A program made the translations under genes and the position numbers. 64,000 bases of DNA. It comes from Antilocapra americana (taxonomy: Eukaryota > Chordata > Mammalia > Artiodactyla > Antilocapridae). Each line of letters begins with the position of its first letter. Position 1 is the stretch's first letter. The notes under the pieces are model-generated. The model worked only from the letters and a program-made list of their open reading frames with translations, searched no databases and was not told the origin of the DNA. Below, one piece after another: positions 22,890-35,227 of this stretch. The DNA lies in assembly GCA_007570785.1 (NCBI GenBank), contig ML664176.1, forward strand, positions 248,001 to 312,000. The letters are read 5' to 3'.

Positions 22890-24075
22890 AAACTAACCAA
22901 GAAATTCCAGATATTCAAGTTAGATTTAGAAAAGGCAGAGGAACCAGAGATCAAATTGCCAACATCCATTCAATATAGAAAAATGAAGAGAATTCCAGAA
23001 AAACTCTACTTCTGCTTCATTGACTACACTAAAGCCTTTGGCTGGGTGGATCACAACAAACTGTGGAAAATTCTTCAAGAGATGGGAATACTAGAGCACC
23101 TTACCTGCCTCCTGAGAAATCTGTATGGAGGTCAAGAAGGAACAGTTAGAACTGGACATAGAACAATGGACTGATTCCAAATTGGGAAAGGAGTACGTCA
23201 AGGCTGTATATGGTCACCATGCTTACTTAACTTATATGCAGAGTACATCATGTGAGATGCCAGGCTGGATGAAGCACAAGCTGGAACCAAGATTGCAAGG
23301 AGAAATATCAACAACCTCAGATATGTAGGTGACACCACCCTTATGGCAGAAAGAGAAGAGGAATTAAAGAGCTTCTTGATGAAGGTAAAGAGGAAAGTGA
23401 AAAATCTGGCTTAAAACTCAGCATTCAAAAAGCGAAGATCATGGCATCCGGTCCCATCACTTCATGGCAAATAGATGGGGAAACAATGGAAACAGTGACA
23501 GACTTCATTTTGGGGGGCTCCAAAGTCACTGCATATGGTGACTGCAGCCATTAAATTAAAAGATGCTTGCTCCTTGGAAGAAAAGTTATGACCAATCTAG
23601 ACAGCATATTAAAAAGCAGAGAAATTCCTTTGCCAACAAAGATCCGCCTAGTCAAAGCTATAGTTTTCCAGTAGTCATGTATGGACGTGAGAGTTGGACA
23701 GTGAAAAAGGCTGAGCGCCGAAGAATTGATGCTTTTGAACTATGGTGTTGGAGAAGACTCTTCAGAGTGCTTTGGGCTGCAAGGAGATCAAACTTGTCAA
23801 TCCTAAAGGAAATCAATCCCGAATATTCATTGGAAGGACTGATGCTGAAGCTGAAACTCCAATAATTTGGCAAACTGATGCAAAGAGCCAACTCAGAAGA
23901 GATTCTGATTTTGGCAAAGATTGAAGGCAGGAGGAGAAGGGGATGACAGAGGATGAGATGGTTGGATGGCATCACTGACTCAAAGGACACGAGTTTGAGT
24001 ACGCTCTGGGAGAAGGTGAAGGACAGGGAAACCTTGAGTGCTGCAGTCCATGGGGCTGCAGTCAGACACTATTGA
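22890..24075 (+). mobile_element. BovB LINE, 5'-truncated, RT active site mutated
   Basis: It starts in the reverse-transcriptase region (gaaattccagatattcaagt) and runs to the degraded terminus gacactattgagtgactga. Open fragments at 22980-23174, 23125-23328 and 23563-23865 are parts of the broken polyprotein. The catalytic YADD site at 23322-23333 reads Tyr-Val-Gly-Asp, so one catalytic aspartate is lost. Confidence 0.92.
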
Positions 24076-24420
24076 GTGACTGAAAAACAACAAATCTAAA
24101 TAGATCTAACATTCTTACATCAAACAGAAGAAAATTCAAAACAAGGTTAAAATATTTTTCCCCCTCAGTGGTCTGGATATTTAGAGTAATATTAATTTGC
24201 GAATTTCTTTATCATCATATACTTGCCTCACTCTGGGTGGTGAAACCATCGGGCTACAATGCTTGTTAGAATTCTTTCTCAATTACCTATTACTCACACA
24301 GTCAAAAAAAGAAAAAGAAAACCTCACCCAAAGTACCACCTTTGAAATAGCAACAATGAAGTATCAGTCCCTTATGGCAACTGGCTCTTGTCTCTGTTAC
24401 AACTGACCTCTGGAAGTGCT
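24076..24420. other. Unassigned sequence
   Basis: Nothing recognised in about 345 bp. Confidence 0.4.
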
Positions 24421-24432
24421 ATAACATCACAT

Positions 24433-24579
24433 GGGCTTCTATGCTGGCTCAGATGGTAAAGAATCTGCCTGTAGTGTAGGAGACTCCAATTCGATCCCTG
24501 GGTCGGGAAGGTCCCCTGGAGGAGGGCATGGCAACCCACTCCAGTATTTTTGCCTGGAGAATTTCATGGACAGAGGGAC
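24433..24579 (+). mobile_element. Bov-tA SINE, 3'-truncated
   Basis: Head gggcttctatgctggctcag, B box attcgatccctgg and the start of the Bov-A module, ending at catggacagaggg. Flanks ataacatcacat (24421-24432) and ataccatcacat (24580-24591) match 11 of 12. Confidence 0.92.
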
Positions 24580-25494
24580 ATACCATCACATCCTCAGTTT
24601 CTCTTCAACAAAGTAAAAGGGCAGACACTAAAATGGCCTTTAGAGTATCTGGCAGTCCTACAAGTCTATGCATCAAAACAAAGTGAGAATAGAAACTATA
24701 TAGCTGATATTTTTATTTAACTTAGTAATAGGAAAATTTTAAAACATGCAGAGAAGTGGAAGGAATGCATAGTGATGTTGCATGAAATCAGTATCAATCT
24801 TGAAAATTTACAAGCATTGTATCATGGCCAGCTTTTTCATGTACATCAGAAATTATACAACCAAATATCCACCATCCCTTCAAGGTGGAAGCTCTGCAAG
24901 TCTATCTTCTTATCGAGTGATGCAGTATACTCTTCCATATATTCTTTACAGGGGAGAGTTGACTTTGGGACATGGCTTGGAACCAAGGCCAAAGAATAAG
25001 GCAGATGACCATTCAGATGATAAATGTAAACCTTAAATGGTACATATTGAATTTTCATATTGATAACAAATGATTCTTAAAAGGAAATAGCTTCTTTTCT
25101 GTGACTGGGTTAAACTGGCTTTGAAACTAAATACATATTTTGAGCAGTGGTTTATCCACTATCGGAATAAATGCTTTCATGTATTTATTCAGTAATTACT
25201 CAGTGAATACTGCACATAAGGCCCAGAAATAATACCATGACTGTGCATGAATCACGTCCTTTCTTTAAGGACTCACAACCCAATAGATGAGAACTACAGG
25301 GGCTCTGGTGATTATGTTCCAGTCTTCTTGATCACACATGGTATAATATCTAGATACTTCAATTTGTCTTTGCTTCCCTCTCCAAGGCAGTCTTTGCTAT
25401 AGTTGACAGTCACCTCTGTCTTCACCTTGCTGAGCAAACACATTTAATTCTAACATGTTTCCCTCTCTAGCATAGACAATCTGTTTATCCTTAA

Positions 25495-25800
25495 ACTCTG
25501 CACACGGAGAAGGGTGCGATGCAGGCGAGCTGGCACTCACAGACACTCGCTACCAGGGCACTTTGTAACATGTACTTCCACTCTGAGTAAGCAGTTGCTC
25601 CTGAAGTGTCTGGTCCCAGATAGATCAATTGCTCCCACAATTCCCAGTGAGTCAATAAGCTGCTCTCTCACTGACTGAATGACTTAATGCCAGCCAATTA
25701 AAGCTTAAACTGTCTAATTAAGCCGGAGAGGGAGCCATCAACTTACTGAATTCTGAGGCCTGTTAACTTCACCTAAACAATAGAATGATGTTAGGTATAT
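25495..25800. promoter_or_regulatory. Candidate conserved non-coding element
   Basis: Unique block with tgccagccaattaaagctta, gtctaattaagccggagagg and nearby CpGs (cacacggagaagggtgcgat). TAATTA lies at 25715-25720. Resembles developmental enhancer sequence; this is inference. Confidence 0.3.
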
Positions 25801-26859
25801 ATTTGCGAAAAGATATGTCTGGACTGAAAAAGGTCAAAACCTGTATCAAATTCATACACAACTCTTTCAATGTATGTACTTCTGAATTCACTTTCCATTT
25901 AAATAACACAAAGCTAAATGCACATCATTACACGGCACTCTGCCATAAATGTTTTCCATTTTGATTTGTGTTTTGCGATTCTCACTGACTAGTGTTGTTT
26001 ATCGTATGATAGCTATCACACAGGTCCATTACACCCATTCAGCCACGATTCACTATTAGTTTGTGCTTCTTTCTCAACTCCTACATCAACATCATAACAA
26101 CCCTCCATTTCCCTCTGTGAACAATAAAACTGCTCACTTCAGAAGCATAATGACCACCATCCTCAAGAGCACATAATAGAAAAATTTGCTTTAAAATCAA
26201 ACCACTCATTTATGAAAATTTTTAAATTATCTATTCTAAACTCTTTTCCCTGTAAAACTAGCACTTGCAAAGAAAAGGAATATATACATGGAGAGATGCT
26301 AGACCCTGACTTCTTTAGCCAAGCATGCACGCCTTATAAATACCACTGCAGACAGAGATACCACCATCCTAGTTTGTCCCTAATGCTAGGACTGCATCGG
26401 CCTCTGAAATAATATTTAGCAAAGAGGCATTTTAAGAAAGTCAGCATGAGAGAGAAAAAAAAAATCTTCTCAGGTACGTGTATGTTATTAATCATAATTA
26501 AGGCATATTTGACAGCTTCTTGGCAACAGAGACGATTAGTTCCTTTCTCTGACATCAAAGTCCTAAAGGAATACTTGCTGTTTCATTACCAACTTCACTG
26601 GTCTTTATACCTATAATATCCACTTTGAGAATATGAGGTCTTAGAGAAACCTGAGCTCTGACAATTACTGTTTGCCCACTGCTGACATCATGTAAGGTAT
26701 AACATAAGCCAGGCTCTTACTAAAGTACAGGAATCTTGCTGGGGTTAAAATGTGAGTTCCAGGAAAACTCGTGGTCTGCCCCATAATGCATTTCCACTGA
26801 AGGGTCATCCTTCAGAGTTGTTGGTTTTTGTCTGTGCAGGTAGCTCTGCACTTTTGATT

Positions 26860-27320
26860 TTCCATTAAATTGGAAAGGGAGCACTTGGTTCCCACTGCAA
26901 TGGCATCCTCTGATAAGATGGTGAGAAATGGGAAATGGATCCGTTTCAAGAGAGAGACTCATTTTAATAAAACCAAACAAGAGACTCACTTCCATTTAAT
27001 CATGCCTCATTCCATTAATGTGCTTTCTAAAATGATGCTGCTTTCTAAAGGTTCTTATGATGGCTACGTTGTAAAGGAAGCATCTTCAGGATTTCTGTTT
27101 GGTGCCTTTACAGATGATTTCAAAGAATTTGTTCTGTTTATTTATTGATTACAAATTTCAGCCAAGTTTTGCTCAAACCCAGCAGGGAGATTTTGGCCTG
27201 TTGTATGCCAATTCCCAAGCTCGCTTTCTGCTGTTACCTTTAACAGACAACATGGGCCTAAACGATGTTTGCCTATTTTGGCACCTGTCTAATAGCATAG
27301 GTTCAGATTTAAGTGGCTCT
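26860..27320. promoter_or_regulatory. Candidate conserved non-coding element
   Basis: Unique sequence with ccatttaatcatgcctcatt, ttccattaatgtgctttcta and ttatttattgattacaaatt, a run of homeodomain-like cores. Frames cross it in several phases, so coding conservation is unlikely. Confidence 0.3.
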
Positions 27321-28418
27321 CAAACAGAATGTTTCTACTTGAACAATGATCATTGCCATTCTCAAATTTCTCTTGCTCATGGCCCCTCTTAGGTTTTCTC
27401 TTACTCTTTCTTTCCTACAACTTCTCTCTTTGCATTCTTTTAGACACACTCTCTTCCTCTGTCTTCTTCTCTTATAATGTCTTTTTTCATAGGTCCAGGA
27501 TGAGAAGCATGGGGGTCGAGGGAAGACAAGTGGCTTTGTTTCCATCATGTAGATAAATTGCAAGAAAGCAAAATTTTAAATCCAAATCTTCAACTTAATT
27601 TTCCCACAGAGATCTAGAAGCAGAATCTGTGATGTCTTGGGGTTGGCAGGGACCTCAAGGGGGAAGAAAAATCAAGTGCCCTTTCTCCACCACACAGGCT
27701 ACATGTCCCCTGCCAGACCAGTTATTCACTAAGAAATGGTTTCTGCTTCCACCAACTCAAACATCATGACTATAATGTACCTTTTAAATATGGTCTTCAA
27801 GATGTTAAAATCACCACCTCTGCTGATTTGGGGTCTCATTGTCTATTCTTCACTGCATCTCATCTTAGTGAGATCTCAGGGGATTTAGCAATTAGCATAA
27901 ATACAGCAGTCTGATCATCAAAAGTAATTAATGGCATCAAAATACAGTCTTTCTCCTTTTGAGGACTTGTTACACACACCTTGATCTTTCTTGTTACATG
28001 AGTACTTTATTCCTGCTAGCAAATTATGTACCACAAATTGTATTTAGATAGAAAACAAGTTAGCTTAATATATTGACATGTTTGAAACAACACAGAAAGT
28101 GACTCAGTATGCTGTGTTAGCAATAAGTTATTAACCTATGAATAATTAATAATTCTAACAACAAAAGAAATACCAAAGTTGCTTTTTGCAACTAGGTACA
28201 ATATAAAAAACAGGCTTTATGGTTTCTTTTTTTAAAAAAAGTAAAATTGTCAAGTAGGGATTCTGTCAAACTGTCAGATGAAAATTTAAGAAAAATTATG
28301 GTTATTTATTTTTTCTTTCAGAACTCTCATTTAAATATTGCTGAGGAAAGGAAAAGGGAAGGGAGATACTTTATTGTATGTGTTCAATTTACCATGAATC
28401 AAAGTTTTTAAAATTCTA

Positions 28419-28536
28419 GGAAGTTCCTGGTGGTCCAGTAGTTAGGACCCGGTGCTTTCACTGCCAGGGACCCAGGTTCAATCCCTGGTCAAGGAACGAA
28501 GAACCCACAAGCCATGTGGTATGGCCAAAAAAAAAA
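28419..28536 (+). mobile_element. CHR-type tRNA-derived SINE
   Basis: It begins ggaagttcctggtggtccag, has B box ggttcaatccctgg, and ends atggccaaaaaaaaaatc. Shorter than the CHR copies at 50121 and 53863. Confidence 0.9.
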
Positions 28537-28584
28537 TCAAAAGCTTCTCACAGTAAAAGAGAAGTGTAGGGGAGAAAAACATTT

Positions 28585-29072
28585 TCCTCAATCCTTAGGG
28601 TGCCTGGCTAGGTCTGAAAATTAAAGTGACAGAGACAGATTAACAGAAGGAAAAGCATATGCATTTATTTAATCTAAGTTTTATACGATACTAGAGCCTT
28701 CATAAGGACATGTGGATCCAAAGAAACAGTTAGACCTAGTATTTTTGTGCTGGGTTTAAAGAGAAGTGGGCAGTCATGGGACACACAGTATGAGGGAAGG
28801 CCAGTAAACTGGGGGAAACTCAGCAAGGCCTGTTTGTTCAGATTCTGTTTGTCTCAACCTCTTTCTGTATCCAGAGATAAGGATGCTCCTTCCCTTTGGG
28901 TACAAGGAGGGTGCTTCTCACATGAGGGTTTATGACCTGTTTCAGAGAAGGGCAAGGGAAAGGTCAGAGTGATGATTCTGCTTCTGCTGCTTTCTCAAAC
29001 TTCTTCAGCTTAAAATTTTCAATATGTAAAGTCGCCATATTTTGGAGTAGCATGTCCTGAATTTCAACAGAA
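28585..29072 (-). mobile_element. Old LTR, probable ERV1 class
   Basis: On the minus strand it reads from a start near caggacatgctactccaaaa, through ctctgaaacaggtcataaac, to a polyadenylation-like ttaaataaatgc and the end agacctagccaggcacccta. I recognise this as an old mammalian LTR pattern but do not name the subfamily. No internal ERV sequence adjoins it, so it is probably a solo LTR. Confidence 0.5.
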
Positions 29073-30548
29073 GTACAATAAGTGTAAGTTTCAACAGATA
29101 AATGCAATTTTTAACCGAAAACCTTGGATTCCCTTTAACAAGTCTCTACTCATCATGTCATTGGTGAGGCTGGCCTGTCTTCGTATCAACACGGTGCTGG
29201 AGGTAAAGGTCAGGAAAGGGGAGCACGTTTCCAGGGAGTCAAGCTTTCCTGTTCCAAGAGAACCTTCTTTTGAATTGATTTTCATTTAAAATACCCCTAG
29301 TTTCAGAAAGACAAGCTTAGCACATATGAGTCCTTACAGTTCACATCTGTGACTCGTTTCCATTTCTTAAAAAATCAATGATATTTGCTTTAATGCCACA
29401 ATCTCCCCTCACCACAAGAGATGTGAGCTTCAGGCAGCTCAGCATCATCATTTGTAAAGCTCAGACTTGGACTTTTACCAGAGAATCAAAAATGAGAGAT
29501 TCACTTAACTGGCTGCTGTCAGAGAAGCTGTTTGGAAGCTATTCTGGAAGCTTCCATGTTTGACATTTCTATTTCTTGTGCCACTAATGTTAAGATAAGC
29601 AGCAAGTTTGGGCAATTTGAGTAAACCTCTCATGTCATCTGCTAATCTTCAAGACCACATGGAATAAACACAAATTTAATGATTTAAAGTCTCTTTGGTA
29701 TGAGGATTATGAAAATATGCTAAACTAAAACAAGTCTTATTTTTTTTAAAGTGTACTTTACTTTAATCATGTTTGCAACCTGTTCTGTGCTCAAGAGATA
29801 GATGAGAATAATTTCTGAAGTTAAAAGCAACTAAAAGAGATTAACAGTGAAAGACAAAGGGACTCAGACTCCTTTTCTTCGATTTAGGAAGGGAAACATA
29901 GAAGTAAGTTACTGATTTCTCACAGGCAACTGCATCAATTGCAACTTCAAGCTCATATACATTACCATCTCCCAACGATAACATATTATATAGTTCATCC
30001 AGGTTGAAGGTAACACACATAAGAAACAAAAAGAGACTCAAAAACTTTATATTCAAAGCAAAATTTTGAAAGTGGGGACCTTCCATGGCCCTTGCAGACA
30101 CTTCCATTTGCACCTCCTTATAGCTGCATTTATATAAAATGAGCTTTCCTTATTATGTTTCCTTCTATGAAATTTCAAAGGTTATTTTTATTATGAAATA
30201 TTTAATGGAAGCAAGGATAGAAAGTCATTGAAGAATCACACATGTAACTTACCACTCACTGTGGCACATGAACATTTTGTCATATTTGTGTCAGATCTTT
30301 TTTCATAAGGAAATACATGACAGAGGCAATTGAGGCCACTCAAGTATCTCAGTCAAATTCATGGTACTGTCTGCTCCCACCCACCAAAGCCACTGACAAT
30401 CTATCATGGACAAGACAGCTGTGTTGTATAACTCACATTGGCCCCTGGAGTTGTTCTTGGCAGAATTCTCAATGCTGGGGTTGCACTTTATCGAAAGTTT
30501 TCCTCATTTGCATTTTTTGGGGGGCAGGAGTGGGCATACTGGGAAGCA
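29073..30548. other. Unassigned sequence
   Basis: No gene seen. A weak old-repeat resemblance lies at 30170-30305. Frame 29841-30113 (minus, 90 codons) is not recognisable. Confidence 0.4.
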
Positions 30549-30675
30549 GACTTCCCTGGTGGCTCAGTGATAAAGAATTCGCCTGCCAATGCAGGAGACA
30601 TGGGTTCAACCCACTCCAGTGTTCTTGCCTGGGAAATCTCATGGACAAAGGAGCCTGATGGGTTACAGTCCATGG
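30549..30675 (+). mobile_element. Bov-tA SINE with internal deletion
   Basis: Head gacttccctggtggctcagt and B-box start ggttcaaccc join directly to actccagtgttcttgcctgg, so the linker between the tRNA part and the Bov-A module is deleted. A (TA)n run follows the truncated end. Confidence 0.9.
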
Positions 30676-31604
30676 TTATATATATATATAGATCCTATAA
30701 GAACACCACCACCATGGATTCAGTGATGATTGTAATAAGCGAAAATGGTCAAACTAATAAGCCAAAGGAGCTCTTTTGCGGACACGGGATGAACCAAGCA
30801 TTCTCAACCATAAGCCTGAAAACAATGCCAGCCCATGAAGCAACTATTAGGTTAAAAAAAAAAAAAGGATTCTGAACAGAATTGCAAGGATCATTAACTA
30901 CAACAGAACAGTGCCATTCCCATAGGAAGTTCTTATAAACACGATACACCATCTTGTCATCCAATATTCAGAGAACATTTGGAGATTTTAAAATTGGATT
31001 TTTATTCTGGATATAAAAGTTCTCCAGTCATAGTTTAAAATATAAAGCAGCAGCAGCAAAAGGTGGGGCATCAGCAAATTAAAATTGACACTTAAGTTAG
31101 TCAGTACCCTGTTTCTTTGAAAACTATTAGATGTTTTTGAATACATTTTCAACCTTCACTGTTCAATCTCACACAATTCCACCACCCACTCCACATTTCC
31201 TTTTCCTGTAAGAACTCTGGATATGACTTCATTGTAATTCTGGAGCACAGGCCTCTCTCCCTTTAAAACTGAGACAGCCTCAAGATTGGAAAATGTAGTC
31301 ACACTGAGGAGAAGACAGATCAGAGACACATAGCTCCTATTCCCAAAGCTAAAGTTACAAACAGAAAACAGAGTGTTGAATCCACAATCCAAAATTTTGA
31401 CTGGAGGATGTTGCTAGCTGTGTTCTTCTAACTCTTTTCTTTTGTTGCCCAGAAACCTACAATTCCTACTGTTTAGAGAAACAATCCAGACCAGGAAGGA
31501 CCAGGTTTCCAACTTCCTTCTCGACCTTGTTTCCAAACTAGTGATTAAAGGAAGACAGCTGAGAGGAGTGAATAAAGGATCCACCAATGAAGACTTTAAG
31601 GCAC
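30676..31604. other. Unassigned sequence
   Basis: Nothing recognised apart from short A-runs and a small cagcagcagc stretch near 31050. Confidence 0.4.
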
Positions 31605-32350
31605 CATTCATTCATTTACTCATTCAACAAGTGTTTATTGAGCTTCTGTGGTCACAAGCATATAATGGTGAACAAGATTCCTCACCTTCATGGAAGCTGT
31701 CTGGGGATGAAGACCACCGTAAGTGAAACTATTACACAAATGAATATAAATCTCCAAACCACAGCTAGTACTTAGAAGGAAAAGTATAAGCTCCTATGGG
31801 AAACTGTAAAAGAAGCAGGCTCTTACTGGATTTTTAAGCTGAATTATAAATGAAAGATGAATAGGTATAAGGGATGAGTGGGGCTTCTCACCAGCCCAAG
31901 TAATGACAAGTGCCAAGACCCTGTAACAGGAAGTCACAGAGGATGGCGCACCTACTATACCAAGATTGGAGTAGAAAGAGGCAGAAAGGAAGCTGAAAAG
32001 TGGGCCAGGGTCTGATCACCAAGGGTCTTGTAAGATAACGTAAAAGATTGTGATTTTTGTCTGAAGAGGAATTTGAAGCTGCTAGAAGGTTGTGAAAAGT
32101 AGCATTCATGATCTAATTAAGCTTTCAGATCACTCTGACTGTCATGTTGAAACGTATTAAAGGGGGTCAAAGAAGAAAAATCGGAAGACCAGTGACAACA
32201 TGATTCGATGTGCAATTTTTAAGTCCACTGACTACCGAGTGAAGAATGTGTTGGAGGGGGGCCAGAGTACTTGAGAGATGAGCTCATCGGCAAGTGCAGC
32301 CATCCAGATGAGAGATGCTGTTGGTCTGGGCCAAGAGCGGGGCAGCATGC
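31605..32350 (+). repeat. Old mammalian dispersed repeat (unnamed), second copy
   Basis: It starts ttcattcatttactcattca, with caagtgtttattgagcttct, then cacagaggatggcgcaccta, gtgggccagggtctgatcac, gggtcttgtaagataacg and cagatcactctgactgtcat. The same module order as at 22005-22885, more complete and more diverged. Confidence 0.5.
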
Positions 32351-32823
32351 CTGGAGAACCACCATGGCAACACACAGCTGGCTCACTACCACTCTCCCTC
32401 TGTGTGGCACTGTGTGGGTACCGAGAGGGCTACCTTCCAAGATGTCTACATGGACAGAGAGAGGCTCTTCAGGAAGACTCCTAAGAGATCGTAATCCTCG
32501 GTTTCAGGGCCAAAAACTCTCTTGTCCCTCTGGAGCTACTGACTTATTTTAGCCCCAGGCACATGAGACAACCACCAGTTCTGGTGCCTTTGTTGTGCTG
32601 GTGAAGAAAACTCAACAAATTTCAAGCCCTCATTCTCCAAGCATACCACTTTTCCCTTCCCGCCTCTCTGTGACTAAACTCAGTCTATCTTTTAGTTTAC
32701 TTTTCCTATTCTTATTTTGTTTTCTAAAGTTTTAAAATTTTATCTAGTGGCTATATGTAATTTTAAACACATGGCTATTTACCATTTAGCAAGATTCCAT
32801 TGGAAATTATTCTTAACTATTAA
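32351..32823. other. Unassigned sequence
   Basis: Overlapping frames at 32219-32552 on both strands, including a 93-codon plus frame, show no domain; composition is slightly GC-rich only to about 32470. Confidence 0.4.
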
Positions 32824-33006
32824 GTGTCTGCTTACAATGCAGGAGACCTGGTTTCAATTCCTGGGTCAGGAAGATCTCCTGGAGAAGGAAATGGCAACCC
32901 ACTCCAGTAATCTTGCCTGGAAAATCCCATGGATGGAGGAGCCTGTAAGCTACAGTCCATGGGGTCACAAAGAGTCAGACACGACTGAGCGACTTCACTT
33001 TCACTT
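32824..33006 (+). mobile_element. Bov-tA SINE lacking its first bases
   Basis: It begins inside the tRNA-derived head (taagtgtctgcttacaatgc) and continues through the B box and Bov-A module to cacgactgagcgacttcact. Confidence 0.93.
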
Positions 33007-34224
33007 TTTGAAATATAAAGTGCTATTTGAAATATAAAAGTGAAGACTGCTTTTCTACTTACAACACTTTCGTCACCAAATGTGTAGGTTTTCCACCTTA
33101 AGGAATTTTCCACTTCCCTGAAGACACCAAGTGGGTGTTCTACAACTTAATTCAATCCTGAGTTAGTGCAGACCTCACAAATTAAGGGCTCAGTCCCACA
33201 ATTCTGTCCCACTTCAGACTCCAGTCACAAGTAACAGAAGCCTAGGGTATCCCCAATTCCATTATACATGGCCACAAATTGGAGTTCCCCACAACCTTCT
33301 CTGAGTGTTTGACAATTTTCTATAATGGCTCACTGAACATGGTGAAACCCTTTACTTACATTTGCTGGCTTATTATAAAGGATATTATAAGGGATACAAA
33401 TGAACAGCCAAATGAAGAGGTACAGAAGATAAGGTCCAGAAGGGACCCAGGTGGAGTCACAACAGTCTCCCAGCATGTCGATGTGTTCACCAACCCAGAC
33501 ACTCTCTGAACTCTGCAGTATAGGGATTTGTATGGTGGCATCATCTTGCAAGCATGACTAATAACTCAATCCAGCCCCTCTTCCCACCCCAGAGGATGAA
33601 GGATCGGTCTAGAGGGTAGTGGACTGAGGGTCCCAAAGTTCCAAGCTTCCAGTGATGCTTGGTCTTCCTGGTGACTAGTCTCCATCCTGAAGCCACCCAC
33701 GAGTCCCCAGCCATCAGTCATCTCACTAGCACATCTAAAAGACACTGTGACCACTCCAGTGGTTTCAAGAGTTTTAGAAGCTTTGGAGTCACGAACTAGG
33801 GAATAAAAACAAATTTTATAACAAAAGATGGCCCTATCACTCCTACCAGACAGGAAATTATAAAGATTTAGGAGCTCTGTGCCAGCAACTGGAGATGAAG
33901 ACCAAATATATATTTCTTGTTATATCATAGTATGATAGATATTCATTTCAGAAATGCTGTAATATGTAGAAAAGCTCAATAAGAAAATAAAAATAATCTG
34001 TAATACCATCATGGAGAAATAATTAATCTTATTAGAAGACTAATAAGAGAGTCTTCTAATCTTATTTCTATGCCTATGTATATATCTATCATCTGTCAAT
34101 CTTTCCCACAGAAAAGAGAGAAAGTGCATGTATGTGTGTGCACACACAGGCACATTTGTGGTTATATGTGTTTGTAGAAGTTTCAAGTCCATTTTGGAAC
34201 AATGAGAGAAATGGATAAAAAGAT
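33007..34224. other. Unassigned sequence
   Basis: No repeat or gene recognised. A local duplication tgaaatataaa occurs at 33009-33019 and 33028-33038. Confidence 0.4.
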
Positions 34225-34234
34225 AAAGAGATGA

Positions 34235-34438
34235 CAAGGACTTCCCTGGCAGTCCAGTGGTTAAGACTTCACCTTCCAAAGCAGAGGATACGAGTTAGAT
34301 CCCTGGTCAGGGAGCTAAGATCCCACATGCCTTGGGGTCAAAAAACCAAAACACAAAACTTAAGCAACACTGTAAAAAATTCAATAAGTACTTTCCTAAA
34401 AAGAAATGGTCCACATTAAAAAAAAATCTTTTTTAAAA
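34235..34438 (+). mobile_element. CHR-type SINE, full length
   Basis: Head aaggacttccctggcagtcc, B box agttagatccctgg, distal body acactgtaaaaaattcaata and A-rich tail. An exact 10-bp duplication aaagagatga flanks it at 34225-34234 and 34439-34448. Confidence 0.93.
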
Positions 34439-34696
34439 AAAGAGATGATAGTTTAATAGAGAGACACAAAGATAGATAGACATTTTCCCATGAATTTTGA
34501 GTACTAGATGATTTAAATCCTAGGCTGCTTCTTTGACAATGTCAAAATTATTTCATTTCAACTACTTCTATCAATAAATAATACTCTTGCTTGTTCAATC
34601 AGAAGCAATTGTTTGGCTAAGTGATGACTTAGAGGTTATGTTATTTCTGTCTTTCCATCTTGAGTCCTAAGAGTATTCAGGTTGATGCAAGATTGA

Positions 34697-35227
34697 CTAT
34701 AGGGAAAAAGTAAACACTCTCATGGTGATGTAACAGGTTCCCAGATCATGCAGTACATCATATTTTAAATTGTTTATACAGCAAACTAGATTGCCAGTGT
34801 AAGTGACAAATCTCTTAGCTTTCTTGTTTCTGGCAGCAATCTGTGAAAAAGCAGAAAACTGCTTCCAAGCTATATCAAGACTTGTTTTGTTTTCAGTTGT
34901 AAACTGACCTGAATTTTGTTCCCAGAGGAAGGCATAACCAAGAACTACAAGCATCTGTACTACCTGCCTTAGGTGGGCTGTGACACCACCACCACCTAGA
35001 ACAGAGCACTTAGAACTCACACAGTAAAAACCCATGATCAAACTGCTCTTGAACAGATATTCAACCCTGTCCAACTCCTTCTCTGATACCACTTGAATCC
35101 ACTTACAAATATAAATATCTAATGGCCAGTTTCGTCCATATGGTTGCAGTACGTTCACATGGCCACATAAGTATGACCTTTTTGTACAGACACGCATAGA
35201 AATTTGTGACCACTGTGCCATCCCCAC
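34697..35227 (-). other. Unassigned 176-codon open frame
   Basis: The longest open frame outside recognised repeats, starting MGMAQWSQ and ending MRVFTFSL. It has a glycine run (LGGGGVTAHL, about residue 77-86), scattered cysteines, no signal peptide, no convincing membrane segment and no catalytic motif I recognise. No splice-site pattern or poly(A) tail marks it clearly as an exon or processed copy. It may be a chance frame, part of an old retrocopy, or an unrecognised repeat. Confidence 0.2.

Larger units (their letters stand above)
24592..28418. other. Long, largely repeat-free block
   Basis: Almost 4 kb with no ruminant-specific repeat. A weak old-repeat signal (ataggaaaattttaaaacat) lies at 24725-24860. 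Two sub-blocks that look like conserved non-coding DNA are listed separately. Frames at 26870-27148 and 27099-27392 overlap one of them and show no protein domain. Confidence 0.5.

Noticed and set aside
32219..32552. Overlapping 73-93 codon frames
   Set aside because: Open on both strands in locally GC-rich DNA; part lies in an old dispersed repeat.
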